This document shows, piece after piece, positions 15,345 to 25,357 of a stretch of DNA of 64,000 nucleotides. The stretch is from contig NZ_JAIFZO010000002.1 in assembly GCF_026341275.1 (NCBI RefSeq), forward strand, positions 8,338,118-8,402,117, written 5' to 3'. The first letter of the stretch is position 1. Each line of letters begins with the position of its first letter. The position numbers were made by a program, and so were the translations under genes. The notes under the pieces are model-generated. The model saw nothing but the letters and a program-made list of their open reading frames with translations. It made no database searches and had not been told where the DNA came from. The stretch comes from Streptomyces ortus. Its GTDB lineage: Bacteria > Actinomycetota > Actinomycetes > Streptomycetales > Streptomycetaceae.

Positions 15345-16730
15345 TCAGGCGTCGGCGGATGCGGGCAGGGCGAGCCACGCGCCGTAGCCGCCGAGGAGGT
15401 CGGAGACGTCGGTACGGCCCTGGTGGCGCAGCAGGCTGGCGGCGACGGACGAGCGGTGACCGCCCGCGCAGTGCACGACCAGGGGCCGGCCGGCCGGGAG
15501 CTCCTCGCTGCGGCGGGTGAGTTCGGCCAGCGGGATGTGCAGGGAGCCCTCGATGAAGCCCTCCTCGCGTTCGGCGGTGTTGCGCACGTCCAGCAGCAAC
15601 GGTGGTTCGTCGCCGTCCAGCAGTGAGCGAAGCTCGTCGGCGGTCAGGCGGCTGGCCTGCTCCATCTCGTCGGCCAGGGCCGGGAAAGCGCCCTCGGGTT
15701 CGCGCAGGTAGCCGCCGACCCTGTCGAAGCCGATCCGCGCGAGCCGGGTGACGATCTCCTCCTCGCGGTCCTGCGGGGCGATGACGACGACCTCGTGCTC
15801 GGGCGCGACGACCATGCCCGCCTGCTCGGCGAACCGGCCGTCGGCGGGCACGTTGACGGAGCCGCGCAGATACCCGGGACCGAAGTCCTGCGGAGAGCGG
15901 GCATCGAGCACGACCGCTCCGGCCGCGCGCCGCTGCAGGAACTCCTCGACGGACAGCGGGCGGGGTGCGGTGGCGGCGTCGAACAGGCCGTGCTCCTTAC
16001 GGTTGAGGATGGCGTCGTAGACGAAGTAGGCGGGCGCGGACGGCTGGCCCTCGGTCACCAGTGACACGAACGCGTCCTCGCTCATGGGCCGGCAGGCGTA
16101 GTTGGTGGCGCGCTGCTCGCCGATGGTGGACTGGCGCCGGGTGGAGAGGTTCTTGCCGCAGGCGGAGCCGGCGCCGTGGGCGGGGAAGACGCGGACGGCG
16201 TCCGGGAGGCCCATCAGCTTGTGCTGGACGGTGTCGTAGAGCATCTTGCCGAGTTCGTCGGCGGTGACGCCGATGGAGGCGAGCAGGTCGGGGCGGCCGA
16301 CGTCGCCGATGAACAGCGCGTCACCGGTCAGCACGCCGTACGGGACGGCGTCGTTCGCGTGCTCGTGGACCAGGATGCTGATCGACTCCGGGGTGTGACC
16401 CGGCGTTTCGAGGATGCGCAACTGGACGTCCCCGAGGGTGATGTGTTCACCGTCGGCGAGCTTGCGAATGGGGTACTCCGCCTCGGCGCGCCGTCCGTAA
16501 CCGATCCAGGCGCCGGTGCGGTCGGCGAGTTCGAGGTGGCCGGCGAGGAAGTCGGCGTGGAAGTGGGTGTTGATGACGGCCTCGATGGTGAAACCGTGGG
16601 CGGCGGCGTCGGTGAGGTACTCGGAGACGTCGCGCCGCGGGTCGACGACGACGGCCTTGCCGGTGCTCTCGTCGGCGATCAGGTAGGACGCCTGGGAGAG
16701 GCAGTCGAGGTAGTACTGGGCGAAGAACAT
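15345..16730 (-). CDS. persulfide dioxygenase-rhodanese fusion (CstB-like)
   Basis: About 461 residues. The N-terminal metallo-beta-lactamase domain (1-~245) has metal ligands in THFHADF (His56, His58, Asp60), His112 in PGHTPES and Asp137 in TGDALFIGD, as in ETHE1-type persulfide dioxygenases. A first rhodanese domain (~255-345) has no Cys in its loop (IAPQDREEE), and a second one (~365-455) has the active loop HCAGGHRSS. The protein should oxidise low-molecular-weight persulfide and release sulfite or thiosulfate. ATG 16730 was chosen over 16748 on ribosome-site spacing. It follows SQR in the same direction and has its own operator. Confidence 0.85.
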   Translation of the reverse strand: MFFAQYYLDCLSQASYLIADESTGKAVVVDPRRDVSEYLTDAAAHGFTIEAVINTHFHADFLAGHLELADRTGAWIGYGRRAEAEYPIRKLADGEHITLGDVQLRILETPGHTPESISILVHEHANDAVPYGVLTGDALFIGDVGRPDLLASIGVTADELGKMLYDTVQHKLMGLPDAVRVFPAHGAGSACGKNLSTRRQSTIGEQRATNYACRPMSEDAFVSLVTEGQPSAPAYFVYDAILNRKEHGLFDAATAPRPLSVEEFLQRRAAGAVVLDARSPQDFGPGYLRGSVNVPADGRFAEQAGMVVAPEHEVVVIAPQDREEEIVTRLARIGFDRVGGYLREPEGAFPALADEMEQASRLTADELRSLLDGDEPPLLLDVRNTAEREEGFIEGSLHIPLAELTRRSEELPAGRPLVVHCAGGHRSSVAASLLRHQGRTDVSDLLGGYGAWLALPASADA

Positions 16731-16762
16731 TGGTCTGATGACCTCCATGTCGGACGGGGTCT

Positions 16763-16778
16763 GTCACCCCGGGGGTAT
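16763..16778. promoter_or_regulatory. degenerate CsoR/CstR-type operator inside the SQR-dioxygenase unit
   Basis: GTCACCCCGGGGGTAT lies between the SQR stop (16885) and the dioxygenase start (16730). The left arm is imperfect. It suggests a second, internal start for the dioxygenase gene. Confidence 0.5.
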
Positions 16779-16884
16779 GGGTGAGGTTCTGGTCCGCCTT
16801 CGTCGGAGGCGGGGGAGGTGGTCGGCCTGAGGCGGGGGCGCCCGGGTCGGGGGCGCCCGGGCCAGGGGATGCCGGGCCGACCGG

Positions 16885-18114
<1,230 letters not shown>

Positions 18115-18235
18115 GGCGGTGCTCCTTTCGGGTTTCCGAGGGGCAGGTGTGCAGGTGTGCAGGTGTTGAGATGTGCGGGGTGGGCGCGGGAGCACTTCCT
18201 GTGTCACTTCACGAGCCACTTCGTTGCCTTCTCAA

Positions 18236-18307
18236 GTACCCCCGGGGGTATCTCTCCGATGAGAGTACGGCGGTGCGGGGGAGAGCGTCAAATACCCCCA
18301 GGGGTAT
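18236..18307. promoter_or_regulatory. two CsoR/CstR-type operators before the SQR-dioxygenase unit
   Basis: GTACCCCCGGGGGTAT (18236-18251) and ATACCCCCAGGGGTAT (18292-18307) lie 56 bases apart. The second is the best match to the consensus and also encodes the last residues (NTPGGI) of the histidine kinase gene that ends at 18288. Confidence 0.75.
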
Positions 18308-19775
18308 TTGCCCGTGAGGTAACTCGTGGCCCGCTGCCCGGTACGGGCCCTGCCCCGTACGGGGTGGTCCTGGGCAGCCGGAGCGTCATCCGCGTTCCGC
18401 CGCTCGGTCCGGAGCCCGCGGTGACCGTGCCGCCGTGGGCGGTGACCAGCTCCTTGACCACGGCGAGGCCGATGCCGCTGCCACCACCGGCGCCGGCACG
18501 TGCGCCGCGCCACAGGCGGTCGAAGACGTGCGGCAGCTCGTCGGCGGGGATACCGGGCCCGGTGTCGGCCACCTCCACGACGGCTTCGGCGGGCGTGGCG
18601 GAGGTGGTGACGGTGACGGTGTCGCCGGGGCGGCAGTGGCGGGCGGCGTTGCTCAGCAGGTTGCCGAGCGCCTGGTGCAGACGGTCGGCGTCGGCCCGGA
18701 CCGACAGGGGAGCGGGGCCGGGCACGGTGCGCACGGTCAGCCCGGCGGTACGCAGCTCGGCCCCCCGTTCGGCCACGGCGGCCTCGGCCAGGGCCGTCAG
18801 ATCCAGCTCGGCCGGGCGCAGGGACAGCCGGGCCGACTCGGCCTCCGCGAGTTCCCCGAGGTCACCGACGATGCGGCCGAGCCGCAGAGCCTGGTCGTGG
18901 AGGGAGGCCAGGCGTCCGGCCGACGGGTCGGCGTAGCCGTCGCGCAGTTCCTCAAGCCCCGCCTGCAACGAGGCCAGCGGCGTACGCAGTTCGTGGGCGA
19001 CGTCCGCGGCGAGCCGGTGACGGGCCTGTTCGGCATGGTCGACGTCGTCCGCCATGGCGTCGAAGGCGCGGGTGAGGTCGCCCAGTTCGCCGGGGGCGTC
19101 GATCCGGGCCCGCGCCCCGCGGTCTCCGGTGGCCAGCGCCCGCGCGGTCGACGCGACCCGCACCACGGGGGCCGTCAGACGCCGGGTGACGAACCAGCTC
19201 ACGGCCAGGGCTAGCGCCAGCGCCCCGGCGGCGGCCACGGCGATCCAGCCCCAGGCGACGGACCGGCCCGTCGACCCGGAGCCCGCCGAGAAGACGAGAC
19301 GCACGGAGCCGACCGCGCGGCCGTCGACCACCACCGGAGCGCTCGCATCGGGCCCCGCGCCGACCCCTCGCCCGTGCTGCCCGTGGCCCGAACCGGACAT
19401 GCCGTGCTCGCCCTCCGGGCCGGCGCCGGAGCCCTTGGTCGCCACCTCGTCATTCGCGTCGCGCACCGTGAGCACCGCTCCGGCGCCGGTGGCGACGGAG
19501 CGTGCCCTCGACAGGTCGGCCGTGGACCAGCCTCCGGACCTCCGGTAGGCGTCGGCGGCGACCGCGGCCACCCGGGCGGCCGTGCGCTCCCGGTCCGCCT
19601 GGTGGGCGCTGCTGAGCCCGCGGTCGGTTCCCACGAGGGCCGCGGCCGTCAGCAGGGCCACGGACGCCAGTGCCACGACGGCGAACGCCGCGAACAAGCG
19701 GCGCCCGAGCGGGCCGAGCCCACCGGAGAGCCGTATACCGGGGAGTCGTACACCGGAGCGCGGCTCACGGATCAC
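18288..19775 (-). CDS. membrane sensor histidine kinase
   Basis: About 495 residues. Two membrane segments (residues ~27-50 and ~185-207) flank an extracellular sensor with a His/Gly/Met-rich stretch (EHGMSGSGHGQHGRGV), then HAMP, the phospho-acceptor box ADVAHELRTPLASL, N box LLSNAARHCRPGD, G1 DTGPGIP and G2 GSGIGLAVVKEL. GTG 19775 overlaps the stop of the response regulator gene by 11 bases, so the pair is coupled. The His/Met-rich loop could bind copper or another metal. The last codons lie inside a sulfur-regulon operator. Confidence 0.85.
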   Translation of the reverse strand: MIREPRSGVRLPGIRLSGGLGPLGRRLFAAFAVVALASVALLTAAALVGTDRGLSSAHQADRERTAARVAAVAADAYRRSGGWSTADLSRARSVATGAGAVLTVRDANDEVATKGSGAGPEGEHGMSGSGHGQHGRGVGAGPDASAPVVVDGRAVGSVRLVFSAGSGSTGRSVAWGWIAVAAAGALALALAVSWFVTRRLTAPVVRVASTARALATGDRGARARIDAPGELGDLTRAFDAMADDVDHAEQARHRLAADVAHELRTPLASLQAGLEELRDGYADPSAGRLASLHDQALRLGRIVGDLGELAEAESARLSLRPAELDLTALAEAAVAERGAELRTAGLTVRTVPGPAPLSVRADADRLHQALGNLLSNAARHCRPGDTVTVTTSATPAEAVVEVADTGPGIPADELPHVFDRLWRGARAGAGGGSGIGLAVVKELVTAHGGTVTAGSGPSGGTRMTLRLPRTTPYGAGPVPGSGPRVTSRANTPGGI

Positions 19776-20463
19776 GGGCCAACCCCAGCCGGTAGCCCAC
19801 ACTCAGCACCGTTTCCACGAGCCCGGGGCCGTCGGCCCCGAGCTTGTGCCGCAGGTTCTTCACATGCGAGTCGATCGTCCGCTCGTATCCGGCGAACTCG
19901 TAGCCGCGCACCCGGTTGACGAGCTCGTACCGCGAGAACACCCGGCCTGGCACCGACGCGAGCGCCGTCAGCAGACCCCACTCGGTGGGCGTCAACTCCA
20001 GGTAACAGCCGTCCAGCACCGCCTCGTGCCGTGCCTCGTCGATCCGCAGGCGGCCTTCACCGTACGACGACGGGACGGGCGCCGCCCCCGTCGCCGTACC
20101 CCCGACGCGCTGCAGCACCGCACCCACGCGCAGCACCACCTCGGTCGGGCTGAACGGCTTGGTCACGTAGTCGTCGGCGCCCAGCCGCAGCCCGTGGATG
20201 CGGTCCTCGACGGTGCTGCGGGCGGTCAGCACCACCACGGGCACCCGCCCGTGTGCGCGGGCCTCGCGCAGTACTTCGTCCCCGTCCACGTCCGGCAGCC
20301 CGAGATCCAGTAGCGTCAGATCGATCCCATGCTCGCCGAGCAGCCGCACGGCCTCGGCGCCCGAGCCGGTCGTCAGCACCCCGTAGCCCGCGCGCTCCAG
20401 GTAGCGGCGCAGCAGCTCGCGGATCTCCTTCTCGTCCTCGACGACGAGCACGGTGGCGGCCAT
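19765..20463 (-). CDS. OmpR-family response regulator
   Basis: About 232 residues. Receiver domain: VLVVEDEKEI (acidic pair), phospho-acceptor Asp in LTLLDLGLPD, VVLTARS and Lys in YVTKPFSPTE. Winged-helix C-terminal domain: LTPTEWGLLTALAS and GYERTIDSHVKNLRHKLGADG. It pairs with the overlapping kinase gene. The unit is divergent from the DUF2202 gene at 20637, which is a possible target. Confidence 0.85.
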   Translation of the reverse strand: MAATVLVVEDEKEIRELLRRYLERAGYGVLTTGSGAEAVRLLGEHGIDLTLLDLGLPDVDGDEVLREARAHGRVPVVVLTARSTVEDRIHGLRLGADDYVTKPFSPTEVVLRVGAVLQRVGGTATGAAPVPSSYGEGRLRIDEARHEAVLDGCYLELTPTEWGLLTALASVPGRVFSRYELVNRVRGYEFAGYERTIDSHVKNLRHKLGADGPGLVETVLSVGYRLGLARDP

Positions 20464-20636
20464 GTCCCACACCTACGCACCGTGCGCGCGCCTCCGGGAG
20501 GGGCCGAACAGCCCCAACCCGCCCGTCGACCGTCTCCATCCCATCTCCACACGCATCGCACGCCGACTCCAGGGCGGGGGGCGACGGTGATGGTGCGGGA
20601 ACGGAAAACGGTCCCGCGGTCCCGAGGAGGTTCGCC

Positions 20637-21305
20637 ATGAAGCGCAACATCAGGATCGCGGCGGCGGTCGTCGCGGGTGCCCTCGCCATCGGCGGAGTGC
20701 TGGCAGTCGGCCCGGTGACCGCGGGCACGGACGGGGACACGCGGACCACGTCGCGGAGCATGCTGATGGACGCCCGGCACCAGGGGCGCCACCACGGCGG
20801 GGACATGCACGGCTTGCGGCGGCACGACGGAACCTGCAACGCGGGCGCCCCGGCCCGGCAGGGGACCCTGACGGCCGCGCAGAAGACCACGCTGGCGGGG
20901 ACGGCCGAGGAGGAGAAGCTCGCGCACGACCTCTACACGGCGTTCGCCGAACGCTACGACCTGCGTGTCTTCGGGCGGATCGCGGCGGCCGAGACCCGGC
21001 ACCTGACCGCCGTGCGTACCCTGCTGGACCGCTACGACGTCACCGACCCGACCGCCGGCAACCCGGCCGGCGAGTTCACCGACCCGGCCGTCCAGGCCAC
21101 GTACGACCGGCTGCTGAAGCAGGGCGAGGACAGCCTGTCCGGAGCGTTGAAGGCGGGCCGCACGGTCGAGACCGACGACATCGCCGCACTGGAAAAGGCG
21201 CTGTCCGGACTCACCGCCCCGGACGCGCGCCAGATGTACACCAACGTGCTCGCCGCCTCCGAGCGGCATCTGATGGCCTTCGAGCACTGGATCGCGGACG
21301 AGTAG
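20637..21305 (+). CDS. exported DUF2202 domain protein
   Basis: About 222 residues with a signal segment (residues ~5-28, AAAVVAGALAIGGVLAV). A His-rich stretch follows (ARHQGRHHGGDMHGLRRHDG). The DUF2202 domain (~80-222) is ferritin-like, with EEEKLAHDLYTAF, FGRIAAAETRHLTAV and ERHLMAFEHWI, whose Glu/His residues suggest a di-metal site. The role is unknown. GAGGAGG precedes the ATG. It is divergent from the two-component genes with about 170 bases between them, so it may be regulated by them; both it and the kinase have His-rich outside parts. Confidence 0.75.
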   Translation: MKRNIRIAAAVVAGALAIGGVLAVGPVTAGTDGDTRTTSRSMLMDARHQGRHHGGDMHGLRRHDGTCNAGAPARQGTLTAAQKTTLAGTAEEEKLAHDLYTAFAERYDLRVFGRIAAAETRHLTAVRTLLDRYDVTDPTAGNPAGEFTDPAVQATYDRLLKQGEDSLSGALKAGRTVETDDIAALEKALSGLTAPDARQMYTNVLAASERHLMAFEHWIADE

Positions 21306-21323
21306 GTCGGGCGTAGGGGGACG

Positions 21324-21348
21324 GTCCCGGCCTGTGCCTGGCCGGGAC
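21324..21348. terminator. hairpin after the DUF2202 gene
   Basis: GTCCCGGCC and GGCCGGGAC form a perfect 9-bp stem with a 7-base loop, 19 bases after the DUF2202 stop. Confidence 0.6.
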
Positions 21349-21452
21349 GGTCGGAATTCGACCGAAGAGGGGCCGGTGCCCGGACAGTTGCCGTCACCGT
21401 CGGGGTTCTCGCACGCGTCCTGTCGGCGGCGCGGCGTGACCACGGTGGTGGT

Positions 21453-21757
21453 CACCGCCAGGAACACGGCGTCGAAGCCGCCGTCCCGCTGCGCCGCGAG
21501 GACGTCGTCCACCCGGCAACCGGTTTCCACGGTGGCGCCCGTCGCGAGGATACGGAGGATACGGTCGGTCTCGGCGTCCAGGACCTCACGGGGGAGCCGG
21601 TAGCGCGGGATGCCGTAGCGCATCATGCCACCGGGCCGGTCCTGCGCCTCACGGATCGTCACCTCGTGGCCGATCAGGCGCGGATGGTGGGCGGCGGGCA
21701 GTCCGGCCGGTCCGGATCCGACGACCAGGACGCGCCTGCCGGTCCACGGCGGGCCGG
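21453..21757 (-). pseudogene. fragment of a GltD-like FAD/NAD oxidoreductase
   Basis: Reading on the minus strand, RRVLVVGSGPAGLPAAHH (dinucleotide site), VTIREAQDRPGGMMRYGIP and RLPREVLDAETDRI match the glutamate synthase small-subunit family from its FAD site on. About 100 residues remain, there is no start, and the match stops at about 21453. Both ends of the gene are gone. The upstream end is joined out of frame to the flavodoxin gene. Confidence 0.65.
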
Positions 21758-22263
21758 CCGTGGACCAGGTCGGCGGCGATGCCTGCCGTCCAGGCGTCGA
21801 TGGCCGCCCAGTCGCGGTGGTCGCCGAACCGTCCGCCCATCAGGTGGAACACGAGCCGTCCGGCCAGGGGCAGTTGTTCGCGTGCGACGACGCCCGAGAA
21901 CAGCCGGTGGTCCCGGAACGGCAGGTCGCCCGGCAGCCTCCCGACGATCCTCGGCGCCTCCTTGGGGCCCAGGCGCTTCCACGGCCCGCGCAGCGCGCCC
22001 GGCATGCCCACGCTGAAGATCCATACGGGCCGGATGCCGAGGGCGTCGGCGTTGGCGCGTACGAAGTCCTCGGCCGGAGCCAGCCAGGACTGCCCGTGCA
22101 CGGCGCTGCCCAGGACGAACGCTCCGTACGCGTCGCTGTCGTCCACCGTCGCGAGGTCCCTCGCCTCGGCCTCCAGCCCGGACGCGGTCAGCCCGGTGGC
22201 CATCCGCTGCGCGATCCCGCGGGTGGAACCGTGCTCGGTCGCGTAGCCGACCAGTACGTTCAT
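21649..22263 (-). CDS. flavodoxin-domain protein with an out-of-frame tail
   Basis: About 204 residues. NVLVGYATEHGSTRGIAQRM is the FMN phosphate loop of flavodoxin_5/HemG-type proteins, and VLGSAVHGQSWLAPAEDFV the next FMN loop. The family domain ends at about residue 170 (WAAIDAWTAGIAADL). The last ~35 residues are Arg/Pro-rich and come from reading the neighbouring GltD-like fragment in a wrong frame, so the original stop has been lost. GAGGAG precedes the ATG at 22263. The domain itself looks whole and may work. It is co-transcribed with the Usp gene just upstream. Confidence 0.75.
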   Translation of the reverse strand: MNVLVGYATEHGSTRGIAQRMATGLTASGLEAEARDLATVDDSDAYGAFVLGSAVHGQSWLAPAEDFVRANADALGIRPVWIFSVGMPGALRGPWKRLGPKEAPRIVGRLPGDLPFRDHRLFSGVVAREQLPLAGRLVFHLMGGRFGDHRDWAAIDAWTAGIAADLVHGRPAVDRQARPGRRIRTGRTARRPPSAPDRPRGDDP

Positions 22264-22279
22264 GACATCTCCTCGACGA

Positions 22280-22888
22280 TCAGTCCGCGCAGGGGGTGCG
22301 CGCGGGTGTACGGCTGGTGGCACGCGGCGGGCGTGGCCACGCGGCTCCGCGACCGGAGGGCACGGCCATGGGTGCGCCTGCCGGCGGGGACATCGCCGGC
22401 GTCCGCGTGGCGGCGGGCACCGCGACGACGGGGACCACCGCGTGGCGCAGGCACTCGCGGCCGACGGCACCGACCGGAGACAGGCCGAGCTCTCCGTGCG
22501 CCCCGCGCCCCAGGGCGAGCAGCAGGGCCCCGCGCGCGTAGCGCAGCAGCACCGGCGCGGGCGGCCCTTCGACCAGGACCGCCCGCACGCAGGTGTCGAT
22601 CCGCTGACCGAAGACGTCGCGCACGGTGGCGGCGAGCACCTGCGCGGCCCGCAGCCGTTCCTCCTCGGCCGTCGGACGCGCGGACACCGGTGCGTAGGGC
22701 GCGAGTCCGCGTACGGTCGGTTCCCAGGCGTGCACCACGGTCACCTCGGCCCGCAGGGCCCTGGCCTGCAGCGCGGCCCAGCGCAGCGCTGCCGTGGACG
22801 CCGCGGACCCGTCGACGCCCACCACGATGTCGCCTGCACCGCGCACAACCTGTCCGGGGGCGCGGTGTCCGGACACGGGTTCCCTCAT
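22280..22888 (-). CDS. universal stress protein, single domain
   Basis: About 202 residues. The Usp domain spans ~20-170: DIVVGVDGSAASTAALRWA, VTVVHAWEP, and the nucleotide-loop region GRGAHGELGLSPVGAVG, where the last Ser/Thr of the ATP motif is missing. The tail of ~35 residues is Arg/Pro-rich and of low complexity. ATG 22888 has GGAAGG ahead; ATG 22918, with AGGAGG, is also possible. The flavodoxin gene starts 17 bases after the stop. Usp genes in this kind of island are usually induced by oxygen limitation or redox stress. Confidence 0.75.
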   Translation of the reverse strand: MREPVSGHRAPGQVVRGAGDIVVGVDGSAASTAALRWAALQARALRAEVTVVHAWEPTVRGLAPYAPVSARPTAEEERLRAAQVLAATVRDVFGQRIDTCVRAVLVEGPPAPVLLRYARGALLLALGRGAHGELGLSPVGAVGRECLRHAVVPVVAVPAATRTPAMSPPAGAPMAVPSGRGAAWPRPPRATSRTPARTPCAD

Positions 22889-23026
22889 GGCTTCCTTCCC
22901 GGACGCCGTTCCTCTCATGGGCGCCCTCCTGCTCACCGTGGCGCGGTGACACGGGGCCGGGTAAGGGCCCGTAGGGCTCCGTGACGGTGCCGAGCGGTCC
23001 CTCCCCATTGCGGTCATGACGCTGTG

Positions 23027-24871
23027 TCATGACCGGTGCCGTGCACGATCGAGCTCCCAGGGGCCGGGAAGTGGGAAGTACGCCTGCATGAAGGCGGTGA
23101 CCAGGGCCTGCCGGGCCACGGGTTCCTGTTCGCGGGAGACCGTGTCGTTGAGGCAGAACACCTGCCTGTCGCGCCTGGCGAGCAGAGCGGCGAGGCGCGT
23201 GGCGAGGGCGGGGTGGGACACGTCGAGGTAGGCGTAGCGGATGCGGGCGGGCACGGCGCGGGCGGTGTGGAAGGCGTAGTAGTGGTGCAGCGAGGAGACG
23301 AAGGAGACGTCGTCGACGCTGCGGAAACGGTGGGAGGCGGTGGCCCGGTGCTCCACCGGGAACCTCTCCTCCATCTCGTACAGCACACTGCGCAGCAGCG
23401 GGTGCGGGGCGTGCTTCATCTTCTGGCTGACGACCGTGGAGAAGGTGGCCTCGATCAGTGCGCGGTTGTTCTTGCCGGCGACCGCGACGGGTACGTCCCG
23501 CACGCTCGGCGCGCCGGGCGGGATGAGCACCGACGAAGGGAAGAACTTGGTCAGGCCGTTGGCGAGGAAGAAGTCCTGGGGGACGACCGTCCGGCCCAGG
23601 AACACGTCGTCGTTGAAGTAGAGGAAGTGTTCGGACAGGCCCGGGACGTGGTGCAGTTGGCTCTCGATGGCGTGCGAGTTGAACGTCGGCAGCAGACCGG
23701 GGTCGGCGAAGATGTCCTGGTGGCTGACGACGCGGATGCCGCGGACCTCTGGGTCGAGCCAGGACGGGACCTGGTCGTCGGTGATCAGGTGGATGGTGCG
23801 CACCCAGGGCGCGTACTGGGCGAGCGAGCGCAGTGAATAGCGCAGTTCGTCACGGCTGATGTACCGCGCCGCGTTGTCGGCCTCCTCATGGTAGGGCTGT
23901 CCGGCGCAGGCCGCCCGGCGCCGCCGCCACCGGGGATCGCTCCCGTCGACCCAGGTGTACACGGCGTCGACGGGGAACCGTACGTCCCAGGGGCCGGGAC
24001 GGGTGAACTCCCGGCGGGTGCGCACCGGTGGCAGGGGCCGGTCGGCCGGGGCCAGCGCGGTGAACAGGGAGTCGGAGACGCGGACCCGGGGGCCGTCGCG
24101 CGGCACCTGTGCGGCGGTGCGGTTCGGGCGGGGTGCCAGCAGCTCACCCGCCTCCTCGTCCGCCGCCCAGAACTCGACGTCGCAGCCGTACTTCGGCCCG
24201 AACACCAGCTGCCCGTCCGGATCGCCGCGGTACCAGGTGATACGGAACACGTCGGCGCCCGCGAACCGTCGCCAGGTGCGGTGGTGGAACCCGGGGCGGG
24301 TGAGGTGGCGTCCCCGCCGGGTGCCGTCGGGGGCGCCGACGTACCCGGGCCGTTCGCGGCAGGCGCGCTCCAGGGCGTGCAGGGCGGCGGCACGGTCGCG
24401 GGTGTCGAGGGCGATGACGGCGGACGTGTTGCTGTGTCCGCGGACGGCGAAGTGGTCGAGGCCCGCCGCGTCGAGGGCCGCGCGGACGGCCGCCGCGTTG
24501 GCGTTGCGCGCGTGGAGGGGCGAGACGTCGGAGCGTACGAGAATCACCTTCGGTACGTCCCGTACCAGCGCCGCCCTCCGCTCCGGCCCTGTGACCAGAC
24601 GGGAGTGCGCTCGCGTCCACCACATGAAGCGCACGAGACCGAGCGCCCGGTGGCCGGACGGCATCCTGGCGAACCAGTGCTTCACGCGAGTACGGGCCTC
24701 GGGAGTGGTGTGTGCCACCAGGAGTCGCCGGAGTCGCACGGACAGGGCGTTCCGGTAGAGGCGCACCGGCCAGGACGCCTCGGGATTGCCCGGGCCGGAC
24801 CGCATCACCGGCGCGGCCGGTGCCCGTGGTCGGCGGACGGGGTGCTTTCCACGTGCCGGGACGGTGCTCAT
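23027..24871 (-). CDS. Stealth-family polysaccharide phosphotransferase
   Basis: About 614 residues. The conserved regions of Stealth proteins are visible: CR1 VDAVYTWVDGSDPRW (~305-320), CR2 RDELRYSLRSLAQYAPWV and IHLITDDQVPSWL (~345-380) with YFNDDVF, CR3 SLHHYYAFHTARAVP and CR4 FCLNDT near the end. Members transfer sugar-1-phosphate units in capsule or cell-wall phosphoglycans (NADC-type hexose phosphotransferases). No other capsule gene is nearby, so its product is unknown. ATG 24871 was chosen on its ribosome site AGGAGGGG. The long N-terminal part (~1-295) has no clear domain. Confidence 0.85.
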   Translation of the reverse strand: MSTVPARGKHPVRRPRAPAAPVMRSGPGNPEASWPVRLYRNALSVRLRRLLVAHTTPEARTRVKHWFARMPSGHRALGLVRFMWWTRAHSRLVTGPERRAALVRDVPKVILVRSDVSPLHARNANAAAVRAALDAAGLDHFAVRGHSNTSAVIALDTRDRAAALHALERACRERPGYVGAPDGTRRGRHLTRPGFHHRTWRRFAGADVFRITWYRGDPDGQLVFGPKYGCDVEFWAADEEAGELLAPRPNRTAAQVPRDGPRVRVSDSLFTALAPADRPLPPVRTRREFTRPGPWDVRFPVDAVYTWVDGSDPRWRRRRAACAGQPYHEEADNAARYISRDELRYSLRSLAQYAPWVRTIHLITDDQVPSWLDPEVRGIRVVSHQDIFADPGLLPTFNSHAIESQLHHVPGLSEHFLYFNDDVFLGRTVVPQDFFLANGLTKFFPSSVLIPPGAPSVRDVPVAVAGKNNRALIEATFSTVVSQKMKHAPHPLLRSVLYEMEERFPVEHRATASHRFRSVDDVSFVSSLHHYYAFHTARAVPARIRYAYLDVSHPALATRLAALLARRDRQVFCLNDTVSREQEPVARQALVTAFMQAYFPLPGPWELDRARHRS

Positions 24872-24932
24872 CCGACGGCCCCCCTCCTGCGACATGGGTC
24901 CCTGCCCTCACCGTCCCACGCAGCGGACGCGC

Positions 24933-24946
24933 GGGACCTGGGCCTT
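24933..24946. promoter_or_regulatory. candidate dormancy box in a 486-base gene-free stretch
   Basis: The stretch 24872-25357 holds no credible gene. GGGACCTGGGCCTT lies 62 bases before the Stealth gene start and resembles GGGnCC-n-GGnCC boxes of DevR/OsdR regulators. The rest is GC-rich sequence with no coding signal that I can see. Confidence 0.3.
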
Positions 24947-25357
24947 ACGGACCCCGTCAAGGGCTGAACAGGACGCAACCGCCGTGCCGTCGCACGGCCC
25001 GCGTCCCGCGCCGACCGGGTGCCTGCCTGAGCGGCCGGATGACGCCGAGAAGGGCCGACAAGCCCCGCCGGGGGCCCGGACGACCCCGGCGGGCGGGTCG
25101 GTCCGTCCGGCTCTGGCCGGACGGACCGCGCACCGGCGACCCTGGGCGTGGACCGGAACAGGCCGGGACCGTCGCCGTCGCCTGGAACGGGGCCGGGACC
25201 GGGGCACACGGACCGGCACGGCCCGCCCGGCCCCGACCGTTCGCGCACGGAGACCCACGACCCCACCCCGTCGCGCCGCACGGCCGTGCCGTTACGTGCC
25301 GTCACGTGACGGCCCATCGAACCTGCACCGGAGGAACAGCGGCGTCCGGAGGCTCTA

